A DNA stretch of 64,000 nt from a bacterium (GTDB taxonomy: Bacteria > Bacteroidota > Ignavibacteria > SZUA-365), in assembly GCA_020444325.1 (NCBI GenBank), contig JAHLLD010000005.1:62001-126000 (forward strand). Direction: 5' to 3'. Both the position numbers and the translations under genes were made by a program. Below are positions 26,778-35,621 of the stretch, one piece after another (the first letter of the stretch is position 1; every line of letters starts with the position of its first letter). The notes beneath the pieces are model-generated. The model saw nothing but the letters and a program-made list of their open reading frames with translations. It made no database searches and was not told where the DNA came from.

Positions 26778-28551
26778 TGAAATAACGTGCTTCGGAATGG
26801 TGAACGATAATTGCGCTGGTGCTCTGTTCGGGGACCAGCTGGAATTCCTCCGTCAGGGAGATATCAGCGCGCTCGGGGCGCAGCATGTCGAAAAGCTGCA
26901 CCTGGTCTTCCAGGTTGGGACATGCCGGGTAGCCGAAGGAATAGCGCGATCCCTGGTATCCTTGCGAAAAGAGACGCTTGAGATCAGCGGCGTCACTGCC
27001 GGCGATGCCAAGTTCCTGACGGATGATTTTATGCCAGTATTCCGCCAGCGCTTCGGCGCATTCGACGCCGAGTCCATGGACATACAGATAATCCTGGTAA
27101 CGATCCTGAGCGAACAGTGAAGCGGCGTATTCCGTGGCGCTGCGTCCCATTGTGACGATATGGAAGGCACAGATATCGGGGCCGCCTTCCTCCGCGGTGC
27201 GAAAATAATCCGCAAGACAAAGATAACGGTCGCGTTCCTGACGTGGAAATGTAAAGCGCTGCCAGGGTACAAGCTGTTCGATCGCATACTGCTTCCGGGG
27301 CCAGACCTCGTGCAGTGCGCTGCCATCGAGATCCGCGGGACGGTAGATGATCAGGTCGTCGCCTTCCGCGTGGCAGGGGAAATACCCGTACACCACGGCA
27401 GGCTGCAGCACGGCGTCGCGCTTGAGCTGCAGCTTCAATGCGGCGAGACGGGGATACACGATCTCGTCAAGCTCGCGCTGCACTTCCTCCGCATCGCGTC
27501 CGCTGCGGCGGAACTGCCACTGTCCGCGAATAAGCGCGCTCTCGTTGATGTATTCATAGACTTTCTCAAGCGCCACGTCTCGCACGATTTTACTGCCCAG
27601 GAACGGCGCGTCAGGCACGGGCACGTTTCGTGCCACCGCCGAGCGCCTGGGCGCCCCCGCAGGTACCGACGGCGGAATCCTGTCTGCCTCCTGCTTGCTC
27701 TGCACGCGCTCGGCGGCCGCGATTTTCGCCTCCATTCCCGTCAGTTCTTCCTCTTCGGCAGCTCCGTCGGCAGCGGAAGCGATGGTACCTCCTGCGATAT
27801 CCTCCATCAGCCGCAGTCCGTCGAAGGCGTCCCGCGCATAGCGGAGTTCGCCGCCGTAGAGGGGACGCAAATCCTCTTCCACATAGCGGCGGGTGAGTGC
27901 GGCGCCGCCGAGAATGACTGGCAGCTGCAGTCCGCGCTGCTGCATGATTTCGAGATTCTCTTTCATGATGAGCGTCGATTTCACAAGCAGTCCGCTCATG
28001 CCCAGTGCATCTGCCCTGTGTTCGCGTACCGCGGTGAGCATGGTCTCGGCGGGCACCTTGATGCCGAGATTCACCACCCGGAAGCCGTTGTTCGTCAGGA
28101 TGATGTCGACGAGATTCTTGCCGATGTCGTGCACGTCACCTTTGACCGTGGCCAGCACGATGCATGCCTTCTCGCTCTCCTCGCTCCTGTCCATATGCGG
28201 TTCGAGGAAGGTCACCGCGGCCTTCATGGTTTCTGCCGACTGCAGCACGAACGGCAGCTGCATCTGTCCCGAGCCGAACAGCTCGCCGACGGTTTTCATC
28301 CCGTCGAGCAGGATGCTGTTGATAATTGCGAGTGGCGGGTGCTCACGCAGGGCCGCTTCAAGATCGGCGTCGAGTCCGATGCGGTCTCCGTCGACAATAC
28401 GCCGCTTGAGCCGCTCTTCGACCGGTGCATTCTCATCGGTTTCGCGTTCCTGCTGCATCGACTGTCCCGCCGCGTAATGTTCCATGAAGGCGACAAGGGG
28501 GTCGTAGCTGCAGGTACGGGAGGAACCGGTGCTCTTTGCGCGTTCGCTCAT
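26767..28551 (-). CDS. metH: Methionine synthase C-terminal half: cobalamin-binding and activation domains only
   Basis: 594 residues against about 1,200 for full MetH. A helical cap (LKRRIVDGDRIGLDADLEAAL) leads to the B12 domain with the base-off ligand His141 in DVHDIGKN and GMSGLLVKS/VILGGAALT. The C-terminal SAM-binding reactivation domain shows YGYFP, VTMGRSATEYA and GSRYSFGYPACPN. The N-terminal homocysteine and methyltetrahydrofolate domains are absent, so activity would need a separate N-terminal protein. The start at 28551 follows AAGGA with non-coding sequence upstream, so this is not a window artefact. Confidence 0.9.
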   Translation of the reverse strand: MSERAKSTGSSRTCSYDPLVAFMEHYAAGQSMQQERETDENAPVEERLKRRIVDGDRIGLDADLEAALREHPPLAIINSILLDGMKTVGELFGSGQMQLPFVLQSAETMKAAVTFLEPHMDRSEESEKACIVLATVKGDVHDIGKNLVDIILTNNGFRVVNLGIKVPAETMLTAVREHRADALGMSGLLVKSTLIMKENLEIMQQRGLQLPVILGGAALTRRYVEEDLRPLYGGELRYARDAFDGLRLMEDIAGGTIASAADGAAEEEELTGMEAKIAAAERVQSKQEADRIPPSVPAGAPRRSAVARNVPVPDAPFLGSKIVRDVALEKVYEYINESALIRGQWQFRRSGRDAEEVQRELDEIVYPRLAALKLQLKRDAVLQPAVVYGYFPCHAEGDDLIIYRPADLDGSALHEVWPRKQYAIEQLVPWQRFTFPRQERDRYLCLADYFRTAEEGGPDICAFHIVTMGRSATEYAASLFAQDRYQDYLYVHGLGVECAEALAEYWHKIIRQELGIAGSDAADLKRLFSQGYQGSRYSFGYPACPNLEDQVQLFDMLRPERADISLTEEFQLVPEQSTSAIIVHHSEARYFNVR

Positions 28552-28675
28552 ACAAATCCTTCGGGGTTTTTTTATCTGAAACTTTAAATATATGATTTGA
28601 TGTTGTATTATCTGTGGTCACTCGATGGAGCAGAATTACCACGCGTCATTCCCGCATGAGTTTTTTACGCAGGAC

Positions 28676-28704
28676 TTGACAAATCCGAAAAAAGCTCTTA
28701 CATT
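28676..28704 (+). promoter_or_regulatory. Sigma70-like promoter of the Rrf2 gene
   Basis: TTGACA (28676-28681), 17-bp spacer, TACATT (28699-28704). The stretch after it (AAAAGGTAATCAAATC) is AT-rich and could hold an Rrf2 site, which I cannot define. Confidence 0.55.
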
Positions 28705-28765
28705 TCCTACAAAAAGGTAATCAAATCTTTATTTATTAATTGCCCACCATCAAGGAGCGGTTGAC

Positions 28766-29293
28766 GTGTTATACTCAAAGACAGCCCAGTACTCGATCCA
28801 GTCCATGTTGTTCATCGCGGCGAACAACTCCGAACAGAACATTCTCGTGCGCGACGTAGCAAAGGAACTGGGGTTGCCCTCATCGTTTCTGAGCAAAATC
28901 CTGCAGACGCTCAGCCGGTACGGTTTTCTCAATTCGGTCAAGGGACCCAAAGGCGGCTTTTCGCTTTCGGAGAAGGGCGCCGCATCGTCCATTGCGGAAC
29001 TCGTCGCCGTTGTTGACGGTCCGATGAATTTCGACATGTGTCTCGCCGGGTTCAGCCCCTGCAGCGAAGAGAATGCCTGTCCGTTCCATAGCGAATGGAA
29101 ACGTATTCGTGAAGAAATCCGTGAGCTGGTAAACAGCAAGAGCATTTTCGAACTCGCGAAGGAAATGCCCATCCGCTACCGTACGCTGCTGACCGGCGTT
29201 GCCGAGGAAGCTCCCGCAAAGAAGAAAAAAGCTGCGAAGAAGGCTCCCGCAAAGAAAGCAGCGAAAAAGGCGACCGCAAAGAAGAAGAAATAA
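28766..29293 (+). CDS. Rrf2-family iron-sulfur regulator with Lys/Ala-rich tail
   Basis: 175 residues from a GTG start preceded by AAGGAG. The winged helix (VRDVAKELGLPSSFLSKILQTLSRYGFLNSVKGPKGGFSLS, about 28-68) is typical of Rrf2/IscR/NsrR. Three cysteines (Cys92, Cys99, Cys105, in CLAGFSPC...CPFH) match the [2Fe-2S]-binding set. After residue 147 the family domain is followed by a tail of about 28 residues made of Ala, Lys and Pro, like a histone H1 or HU-type tail, not usual for Rrf2. It should sense iron-sulfur, NO or redox state. A terminator follows. Confidence 0.9.
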   Translation: MLYSKTAQYSIQSMLFIAANNSEQNILVRDVAKELGLPSSFLSKILQTLSRYGFLNSVKGPKGGFSLSEKGAASSIAELVAVVDGPMNFDMCLAGFSPCSEENACPFHSEWKRIREEIRELVNSKSIFELAKEMPIRYRTLLTGVAEEAPAKKKKAAKKAPAKKAAKKATAKKKK

Positions 29294-29316
29294 CACTTCT
29301 CTGCCATCAGATTGTG

Positions 29317-29350
29317 AAAACCGGACCCGCTCGCGGCGTCCGGTTTTTTT
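29317..29350 (+). terminator. Rho-independent terminator of the Rrf2 gene
   Basis: A 9-bp stem AAAACCGGA / TCCGGTTTT closes into a seven-T run 24 bases after the stop codon. Confidence 0.88.
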
Positions 29351-29402
29351 ATGCCCGCAATGCGGGAAACAGACCGTATGCCGCAGGTGCGGAAACTCTC
29401 TA

Positions 29403-29431
29403 TTGATTCTGCCAATCTGACTATCTATTTT
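29403..29431 (+). promoter_or_regulatory. Possible promoter of the miaB operon
   Basis: TTGATT (29403-29408), a 17-bp spacer, and TATTTT (29426-29431), about 55 bases before the miaB start. The surrounding sequence is AT-rich. Confidence 0.35.
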
Positions 29432-29487
29432 ACTAATCTATAAATTTTTCGCGCCGAAACCACTGACATTTTGACATACAGTACAGC

Positions 29488-30813
29488 ATGCACAGATCCA
29501 TATACATAGAGACTTACGGCTGTCAGATGAACTTCGCTGACACCGAGATCGTCAACGGCATTCTGCGTGAGCAGGGCTACGAGCTTTCGACGGAACTGGA
29601 AAGCGCGGATGCCATTTTCATGAACACCTGCGCGATACGCGATAACGCCGAGCAGAGGATTTACGGACGGCTTTCGAACTTCGAGCACCTGAAGAAGAAA
29701 AATCCGCATCTCGTCATCGGCATCCTGGGCTGCATGGCCGAGCGTCTGCGCAGCGATCTTCTCGACAGCAATGCATCGGTGGATATCGTGTGCGGACCGG
29801 ACGAGTACCGCAGGCTGCCCGCGTTGATCGATGCTGCGTTTGAAGGTGAGAAGGGGATTCGCACGCAGCTTTCCCGCGTCGAGACGTACGACGACATCGT
29901 ACCCCTGCGTACCGAAGGTATCAGTGCCTGGGTCGCCGTGATGCGCGGCTGTGACAAGTTCTGTACGTTCTGCGTCGTGCCGTTTACCAGGGGACGCGAA
30001 CGCAGCCGGTCACTCGATGGTGTGGTCGGCGAGGTACGCGACCTGGTAGGCCGCGGCTTCCGCGAGGTGACGCTGCTGGGACAGAATGTGAACTCCTATA
30101 TCGATGAGGGACGCGATTTCGCGGATCTGCTCATCGCGGTTTCCGAAATCGACCCTGCCCTCCGCGTTCGTTTCACGACCTCGCATCCGCAGGATATGTC
30201 CGACCGCCTGATCGCCGCCATTGCCGAACACGATAATATCTGCAACTATATTCATCTGCCGTTCCAGTCCGGCTCCGATCCGGTGCTCGAGGCCATGAAC
30301 AGGACGTACACCCGCGAGCATTATCTGGGACTGGTGCGAAAAATCCGCGCCGCCATTCCCGATGTCGCACTGTCCACCGACGTCATCGCCGGCTTCCCGG
30401 GCGAGACGGAAGAGGACCATCAGCTGACGCTTTCGCTGATGGAGGAAGTTCGCTTCGACGGGGCGTTCATGTTCAAGTACTCGCCGCGTGAAAAGACGCG
30501 TGCCTGGAAAATGGGTGATACCGTTCCCGACGATGTCAAAGGCAGGCGCCTGGAAGAAATCATCGATCTGCAGCGCAGGATTTCCTATGAAATCAACCGC
30601 GAACAGATCGGTAGCGTCGAGGAAATCATGCTCGAGGGACCGAGCAAGCGCTCGGTCGAAGAGTGGATGGGACGTACCGGTACCAACAAAACCGTGATCG
30701 TGCCGCGCGGCGACTATCGCGCCGGTGACACGCTGCAGGTGCGTATCAAGAGCGCAACCTCTGCCACGCTGTTTGCTGAGGCTGTTGCCCGGCAGCAGGT
30801 CGAAGCCGCCTGA
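29488..30813 (+). CDS. miaB: tRNA-2-methylthio-N6-dimethylallyladenosine synthase
   Basis: 441 residues, typical length. The N-terminal UPF0004 domain holds cluster ligands in YGCQMN (Cys12), NTCAIRDNAEQ and GCMAER. The radical-SAM motif is CDKFCTFC (Cys155, Cys159, Cys162) with PFTRGRERSR after it. A C-terminal TRAM domain ends the protein. It methylthiolates i6A37 in tRNA. It opens a plus-strand run with SPOR, MBL, sigma54 activator and LptE genes. Confidence 0.96.
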   Translation: MHRSIYIETYGCQMNFADTEIVNGILREQGYELSTELESADAIFMNTCAIRDNAEQRIYGRLSNFEHLKKKNPHLVIGILGCMAERLRSDLLDSNASVDIVCGPDEYRRLPALIDAAFEGEKGIRTQLSRVETYDDIVPLRTEGISAWVAVMRGCDKFCTFCVVPFTRGRERSRSLDGVVGEVRDLVGRGFREVTLLGQNVNSYIDEGRDFADLLIAVSEIDPALRVRFTTSHPQDMSDRLIAAIAEHDNICNYIHLPFQSGSDPVLEAMNRTYTREHYLGLVRKIRAAIPDVALSTDVIAGFPGETEEDHQLTLSLMEEVRFDGAFMFKYSPREKTRAWKMGDTVPDDVKGRRLEEIIDLQRRISYEINREQIGSVEEIMLEGPSKRSVEEWMGRTGTNKTVIVPRGDYRAGDTLQVRIKSATSATLFAEAVARQQVEAA

Positions 30814-30838
30814 AACCAAACAGAGTCACTGCAAGACC

Positions 30839-31492
30839 ATGCGTAACGCATACCTGATCCTCTTCGCCCTCTGTCTCCCCGCCCTTGTGCATGCGCAGGC
30901 GGGACGCAGTCTCGAAGCCCTGCTTGATCGTGTACGCGCCGGAGACCGACAGGAAGTGTCCGCCCTGCTGCCCGATCTGAAAAAAACACATGCCGACAAG
31001 GCAGGGGTGCTGTTCCTTGAAGCGCTGTGCGAAGAAAACGCCGAAAAGGCGCTCGATCTGTATCAACGCATTGTTGACGAACACCACGGCAGTTCCTGGG
31101 CGGATGATGCATTGCACCGGCTCTACCAGTACAGTTATGCAGTCGGTGCATATCGCACCGCACGCAGCTACCAGGAGCGACTCGACAAGGAGTACCCGCG
31201 TTCGCCCTACGCCTCGGCCAAAGCGACCGCGGCTGCGGAGGAAAAAAACGCGTCCGGCGCGAAGCAGTATTCGGTGCAGATCGGCGCATTCACGAAGAAG
31301 GAAGATGCGCAGCGCCGTATCGATGAATTGAAGAAGAAAGGATACACTGCGTATCTGCGTGAGAAAAGCGTGAAAGGTAAAACCGTGCACGCGGTTTGGC
31401 TGGGGATATTCCCGGAATACTCCCAGGCCCAGGCCTATGCCCGGAAATTCAAGGAACAGCAGGGTATCGACGCACTCGTGGTGCGGCGGTAA
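30839..31492 (+). CDS. SPOR-domain protein with TPR-like region
   Basis: 217 residues. The start at 30839 opens a signal peptide (MRNAYLILFALCLPALVHAQA). A helical, TPR-like region covers about 25-125 (VLFLEALCEENAEKALDLYQRI, WADDALHRLYQYS). The C-terminal SPOR domain begins YSVQIGAFTKKEDAQRRIDELKKKGY near 143. SPOR domains bind denuded peptidoglycan glycan at division sites, which suggests a periplasmic role in septation. It sits 25 bases after miaB and 4 bases before the MBL gene. Confidence 0.88.
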   Translation: MRNAYLILFALCLPALVHAQAGRSLEALLDRVRAGDRQEVSALLPDLKKTHADKAGVLFLEALCEENAEKALDLYQRIVDEHHGSSWADDALHRLYQYSYAVGAYRTARSYQERLDKEYPRSPYASAKATAAAEEKNASGAKQYSVQIGAFTKKEDAQRRIDELKKKGYTAYLREKSVKGKTVHAVWLGIFPEYSQAQAYARKFKEQQGIDALVVRR

Positions 31493-31496
31493 ACCG

Positions 31497-32300
31497 ATGG
31501 CGATGGAACTGACGTTCATCGGAACGGCATCGGGCGTTCCCGTCCCTCACCGGCGCCACAGCGCCGCACTGCTCCGTCACCGCGATAGCGCCGGACACGA
31601 CACCGTGCTTTTGATCGATTGCGGTGAAGGAACGGCGGCTGCAATGACGGCACAGGAGCTGCAGCCGGATGCATTATGCACTATCTGCATAACGCATACG
31701 CATGCGGACCACGTGGCGGGACTTCCGATGTTGCTGCAGGGTCTGCATCTCGCGAAACGGACGGCGCCCCTTGATATTTTTGTGCCAACGGGACGCGAAG
31801 ACTGGTTCCGCAGCATGCTCACGGGCATGTATATCCTGCCCGAGAAATGGTCTTTCCCGGTGCGGCTTCATCCTCTCGAGGATACGCAGCTGTCCGGCGG
31901 CAATCTTCGGATGCTGCCGCTGCCCAACCGTCACCTCGAACGCGTCCGCCCGCTGGCGGCGCAGCATCATATTCCCGCAGGGTCGTTTTCCCTGCGCTTT
32001 GAAAGTAAGGAGGAACGCCTGCTGCTCTCCTCCGATATTGCAGGAGTGGAGGATATCGCGGCGCATGCCGCACGGGTGGACATGCTGGTGATCGATTCCA
32101 CGCATGTCCCTTTTGAAGACATCACACAGCTTGCAGACAGCAATGCGGAACTCGATATCGTCTGCACGCATATTCCCCCGGAGCTCGAAGTCGGGCTGCC
32201 CGCACTCGCGCAGGAAACGCGCGAGCGCTACGGTGGCCGCATCCGCTTCGCGGAGGACGGAATGCAAACGCACATCAAGCGGAAGCACGTATGGAAGTGA
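31497..32300 (+). CDS. Metallo-beta-lactamase-fold hydrolase (RNase Z-like)
   Basis: 267 residues. [17 protein letters not shown] at the start and [11 protein letters not shown] (His67, His69, Asp71, His72) are the RNase Z/ElaC-type MBL features. Further ligands probably lie in LLLSSDIAG and in CTHIPPEL. It is shorter than canonical RNase Z and its substrate is uncertain; tRNA 3' processing or phosphodiesterase activity are possible. An alternative start is six bases in. The end overlaps the sigma54 activator start by 10 bases. Confidence 0.85.
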   Translation: MAMELTFIGTASGVPVPHRRHSAALLRHRDSAGHDTVLLIDCGEGTAAAMTAQELQPDALCTICITHTHADHVAGLPMLLQGLHLAKRTAPLDIFVPTGREDWFRSMLTGMYILPEKWSFPVRLHPLEDTQLSGGNLRMLPLPNRHLERVRPLAAQHHIPAGSFSLRFESKEERLLLSSDIAGVEDIAAHAARVDMLVIDSTHVPFEDITQLADSNAELDIVCTHIPPELEVGLPALAQETRERYGGRIRFAEDGMQTHIKRKHVWK

Positions 32301-33445
32301 CAGGAGGAGGACATAACATTGCGGCGGCTGATCGTCTGACCTTTCAGCGCAGGCATGGCATCATCGGCAAGTCGGTGGAAATGCGAGAGGTGGTCGAAAC
32401 CATCATGCAAGTCGCACCGACCGATATCACCGTGCTCATCACCGGAGAAAGCGGTACGGGGAAGGAAGTTATCGCCAAGGCCATTCACAACGCGAGCCAG
32501 CGCAGTCACCGGAGATTCATTCCGGTCAACTGCGGTGCCATCCCCGAAGGAATTCTCGAAAGTGAATTGTTCGGCCACGAAAAAGGCGCCTTTACCGGTG
32601 CGGTCGAAGCGAGAAAAGGATATTTCGAGCTGGCGGACGGTGGGACGATTTTCCTCGATGAAATCGGCGATACCCCGATCTCAACCCAGGTCAAGCTGCT
32701 GCGCGTGCTCGAGAGCGGTGAATTCATGCGCGTCGGCTCGTCCGAGCCGCGGCATACCGACGTCCGTGTCATCGCGGCGACGAACAAGAATCTCGAGGAG
32801 GAAGTCCGTGCCCGCCGTTTCCGGCAGGACCTCTTCTTCCGCCTCCGTTCGGTCAACCTGCGTCTGCCGCCGCTTCGCAACCGTCGGGGCGACATTCCCC
32901 CGCTCGTCGAAGTCTTCCTCGCCGAACAGAATAACGCGGGCAGGGAAATCATGATTACCGATGACGGCATGAACGCCCTGATGCGGCACAGCTGGCCGGG
33001 GAATGTACGCGAGCTGCGCAATGTCATTGAAAGTGTCGCTGTGCTCGAGCGCGGCAACGTGGTCGACGAACAGACCGTGTCCAAATACATCCATGCCATC
33101 GAGGAGCCCCTCGATGACCGCGCGCTGCCCGTTCCCCTCGGAAAATCTTCGGAGCAGGCCGAGCGGGAGCTGATTTTCCGCATGCTTGTCGGACTCAAAA
33201 GCGACATCCAGGATCTGCATGAGCTGCTTGAGGATTTTCGCCATCAGCGACCCCTTTCCCTCCCCGTGCGCGAAGAGCAGCACGGGGATGAGATCCACCT
33301 CGACGGACACACGCTCCGCAGCCTGGAAGAGTCGCTGATTACCCGCACACTCGAACGATTTCACGGAAACCGACGCCTCGCTGCAGAGGCACTCGATATA
33401 AGTGAACGAACTTTGTACAGAAAAATCAAAGATTACGGACTCTAA
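32291..33445 (+). CDS. Sigma54-dependent transcriptional activator without a receiver domain
   Basis: 384 residues. The AAA+ domain is complete: GESGTGKE Walker A (52-59), GAFTGA sigma54-contact loop (99-104), [11 protein letters not shown] Walker B and the VRVIAATN sensor. A Fis-type helix-turn-helix ends it ([21 protein letters not shown]). Only about 24 residues precede the AAA+ domain, so there is no receiver, GAF or PAS domain; control must come from expression level or a partner. It is coupled to the MBL gene before it and overlaps the LptE gene by one base. Confidence 0.95.
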   Translation: MEVTGGGHNIAAADRLTFQRRHGIIGKSVEMREVVETIMQVAPTDITVLITGESGTGKEVIAKAIHNASQRSHRRFIPVNCGAIPEGILESELFGHEKGAFTGAVEARKGYFELADGGTIFLDEIGDTPISTQVKLLRVLESGEFMRVGSSEPRHTDVRVIAATNKNLEEEVRARRFRQDLFFRLRSVNLRLPPLRNRRGDIPPLVEVFLAEQNNAGREIMITDDGMNALMRHSWPGNVRELRNVIESVAVLERGNVVDEQTVSKYIHAIEEPLDDRALPVPLGKSSEQAERELIFRMLVGLKSDIQDLHELLEDFRHQRPLSLPVREEQHGDEIHLDGHTLRSLEESLITRTLERFHGNRRLAAEALDISERTLYRKIKDYGL

Positions 33446-33969
33446 TGCATAGCTTGCGTTCGTTTCAGATTTCCTTGTATCTTAGTCTCATTATATTCAG
33501 TGCGGCCATCCTGGGTGGCTGCGCCTATTCATTTACAGGCGCTTCCGTCCCGGCTCACTGGAAAACGATTGCGATCCCGTTGTTCGACGACGACAGCGGT
33601 TTCGGACAGCCATCACTACGCGAGGATGTGACGAACATCCTGATTCAGAAGTTTCAGCAGGACAACACGCTGCAGATGGCCGACCGTCAGAATGCCAACG
33701 TCGAACTCAAGGGTGCCGTTACATCCGTTATCGCGGATCAGCCCATAGCCGTAGGTGAAGGAACGCAAGCGTCCCGCCTGCAGCTCAGTCTCAAAGCCAA
33801 AGTCACGCTCATTGATCACGTAAAGAACAAGGAGGTCTGGAGCAAGGATTTCTCCGCCACGGGCGATTACGCTGCGTCGGAGGGGCAATCCGGACGTGAA
33901 AACGGCTTACAGCAAGCCATTGAAAACATTACCGATGACATCTTGCTGGAAACCGTTTCTGCGTGGTAA
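33445..33969 (+). CDS. lptE: LptE-family LPS-assembly lipoprotein
   Basis: 174 residues. The start overlaps the previous stop (TAATG). The signal ends in lipobox LGGC, and AYSFTGASVPAHWKTIAIPLF is the usual LptE beginning in Bacteroidota-type genomes. The C-terminal part (TVKVTLID-like VTLIDHVKNKEVWSKDFSATGDY) fits the LptE fold. It should plug LptD in the outer membrane for lipopolysaccharide delivery. Its neighbours (miaB, sigma54 activator) are its common neighbours in related genomes. Confidence 0.88.
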   Translation: MHSLRSFQISLYLSLIIFSAAILGGCAYSFTGASVPAHWKTIAIPLFDDDSGFGQPSLREDVTNILIQKFQQDNTLQMADRQNANVELKGAVTSVIADQPIAVGEGTQASRLQLSLKAKVTLIDHVKNKEVWSKDFSATGDYAASEGQSGRENGLQQAIENITDDILLETVSAW

Positions 33970-34011
33970 ATTTGAGTTTCCTTTTCACACGTGAGAGGTA
34001 ATACCTTTACT

Positions 34012-35472
34012 ATGGAAGAATTTATACTGGGTGCATACGTATTCTCACTGAGCATCCTGTTCCTGTTCGGATCACACGGCTTCGTGATGATCTACTATTA
34101 CTTCAAGAACAGGGACAAGCGTCCGGTGGGGAGGTCATCTATGGACGAGTTGCCCAACGTGACCGTTCAGCTCCCGGTGTACAACGAGCTGTATGTCGTG
34201 GAGCGTCTGATCGACGCCGTATGCGCTCTCGACTATCCCAAAGACAAGCTTGAAATTCAGGTTCTCGATGATTCCAATGACGAGACCGTCGAAGTCGTTG
34301 CCAGCGCTGTTGAGGCGAAGGTGGCTGCCGGATTCGACATCGTCCAGGTTCGGCGTGAGAACAGAGTCGGTTTCAAGGCCGGAGCCCTCCGCCACGGGAT
34401 GGCCATAGCCAAGGGTGAATTCATTGCCATTTTTGATGCCGATTTTGTCCCCAGGCCCAACTTCCTGCTCGATACGCTGCGTCATTTCACCAATGACCGC
34501 ATCGGTATGGTGCAGACACGATGGGAACATCTGAACAACGAGTTTTCACTGCTGACGCGTGCCCAGGGTATCGCTCTGGACGGCCATTTCGTTATCGAAC
34601 AGCAGGTGCGCAACAAGTCTGGCTTCTTCATCAATTTCAACGGTACCGCCGGCGTGTGGCGCCGCAGCTGCATCGAGGATGCAGGAAACTGGGAAGACGA
34701 CACGCTGACCGAGGATCTCGATCTGAGTTATCGTGCCCAGCTCAAGGGCTGGAACTTCATCTTCCTCAATGATGTGACCTCCCCCGCGGAGTTGCCGTCT
34801 GAAATCAATGCGCTGAAATCGCAGCAGTTCCGCTGGACCAAAGGCGCCATCGAAACATCGAAGAAGATTCTCCCGAGAGTCTGGAAGTCCAAACTTCCGC
34901 TGCGCGTAAAATTGCAGTCGACCGTACACCTCACCAACAACCTCGTTTTCCCGTTCATTCTCCTGACAGGCATTCTCAACGTGCCGCTGGTGTTCATCAA
35001 GTCTACCGGCCGCCATGAGACCTTCTTTGCCTTCATGTCCATTTTCGTGCTGGCATTCATCAGCTCCTTCCTCTTTTATCTGTATTCGCAGAAGGATGTG
35101 TATACGGACTGGAAGAAGCGGATTTTCCTCTTCCCCCTCTTCATGTCGGGGAGCATGGGCTTTTCGGTAAACAATACCCGCGCGGTGCTTGAAGGACTCT
35201 TCAACCGCAAGAGCGCGTTTATCCGTACGCCGAAATTCCGCATCGAGAATGAGAAGGACACCTGGAAGAACAAGAAGTACCGGGCATCGACGAAGATTTC
35301 CCTCTATGTGGTCTTTGAAATCGTGCTCGCCTTGTACTGTTCCGTCGGCGTGGTTGCCTCACTCTGGTTCCTGGAAATCGCCGCCCTTCCGTTCCAGCTG
35401 CTCTTTTTCCTGGGCTTCGGACTGGTGGGCTATCTCTCCATTCGTCACGCGCTTTCGCCGCAGAGCACCTGA
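34012..35472 (+). CDS. Processive family 2 glycosyltransferase (cellulose-synthase/CslA-like)
   Basis: 486 residues from the ATG at 34012; a GTG at 33991 is possible but has no ribosome-binding site. One N-terminal helix, then the GT2 domain with LPVYNELYVVERLI, Asp in LDDSND, DADF, TEDLDLSYR and QQFRWTKG, i.e. the D,D,D,QxxRW set of processive beta-glycan synthases. Four further helices lie at about 300-400 and 430-480. It probably polymerises or transfers a beta-linked sugar at the inner membrane. Substrate unknown. It follows lptE by 42 bases. Confidence 0.9.
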   Translation: MEEFILGAYVFSLSILFLFGSHGFVMIYYYFKNRDKRPVGRSSMDELPNVTVQLPVYNELYVVERLIDAVCALDYPKDKLEIQVLDDSNDETVEVVASAVEAKVAAGFDIVQVRRENRVGFKAGALRHGMAIAKGEFIAIFDADFVPRPNFLLDTLRHFTNDRIGMVQTRWEHLNNEFSLLTRAQGIALDGHFVIEQQVRNKSGFFINFNGTAGVWRRSCIEDAGNWEDDTLTEDLDLSYRAQLKGWNFIFLNDVTSPAELPSEINALKSQQFRWTKGAIETSKKILPRVWKSKLPLRVKLQSTVHLTNNLVFPFILLTGILNVPLVFIKSTGRHETFFAFMSIFVLAFISSFLFYLYSQKDVYTDWKKRIFLFPLFMSGSMGFSVNNTRAVLEGLFNRKSAFIRTPKFRIENEKDTWKNKKYRASTKISLYVVFEIVLALYCSVGVVASLWFLEIAALPFQLLFFLGFGLVGYLSIRHALSPQST

Positions 35473-35554
35473 CACGCATTGCGTCGCGCCAGGCGGTGCT
35501 GGACGCAGGAGGAAAGAGTACCGGACCTTGAAACTGATCTTCAATTGAAACACG

Positions 35555-35588
35555 ATTCGCCACGGTGGAACGCACTACCGTGGCGAAT
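35555..35588 (+). terminator. Stable hairpin after the glycosyltransferase gene
   Basis: A perfect 12-bp stem ATTCGCCACGGT / ACCGTGGCGAAT with a 10-nt loop. No T-run follows, so it may be a weak terminator or an RNA-stability hairpin. An in-frame GTG of the next gene lies inside the stem, which argues against that start. Confidence 0.5.
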
Positions 35589-35621
35589 TGCGTTCCACGC
35601 AAAATTCCCGATATTGAAGCA

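Noticed and set aside
28552-28765. Possible cobalamin or SAM riboswitch upstream of the metH-like gene
   Set aside because: The 200-base gap lacks a B12-box-like or SAM-I-like conserved core and is shared with the divergent Rrf2 promoter. An Infernal search with the Rfam models would settle it.
29199-29420. 73-codon plus frame ending in CPQCGKQTVCRRCGNS (zinc-ribbon-like)
   Set aside because: Most of it overlaps the Rrf2 Lys/Ala tail in another frame and the Cys part spans the terminator; no independent start signal.
34012-35472. Calling the GT2 a cellulose synthase (BcsA)
   Set aside because: The D,D,D,QxxRW set is present, but there is no PilZ domain, the helix number is lower and no bcsB or bcsZ is nearby.
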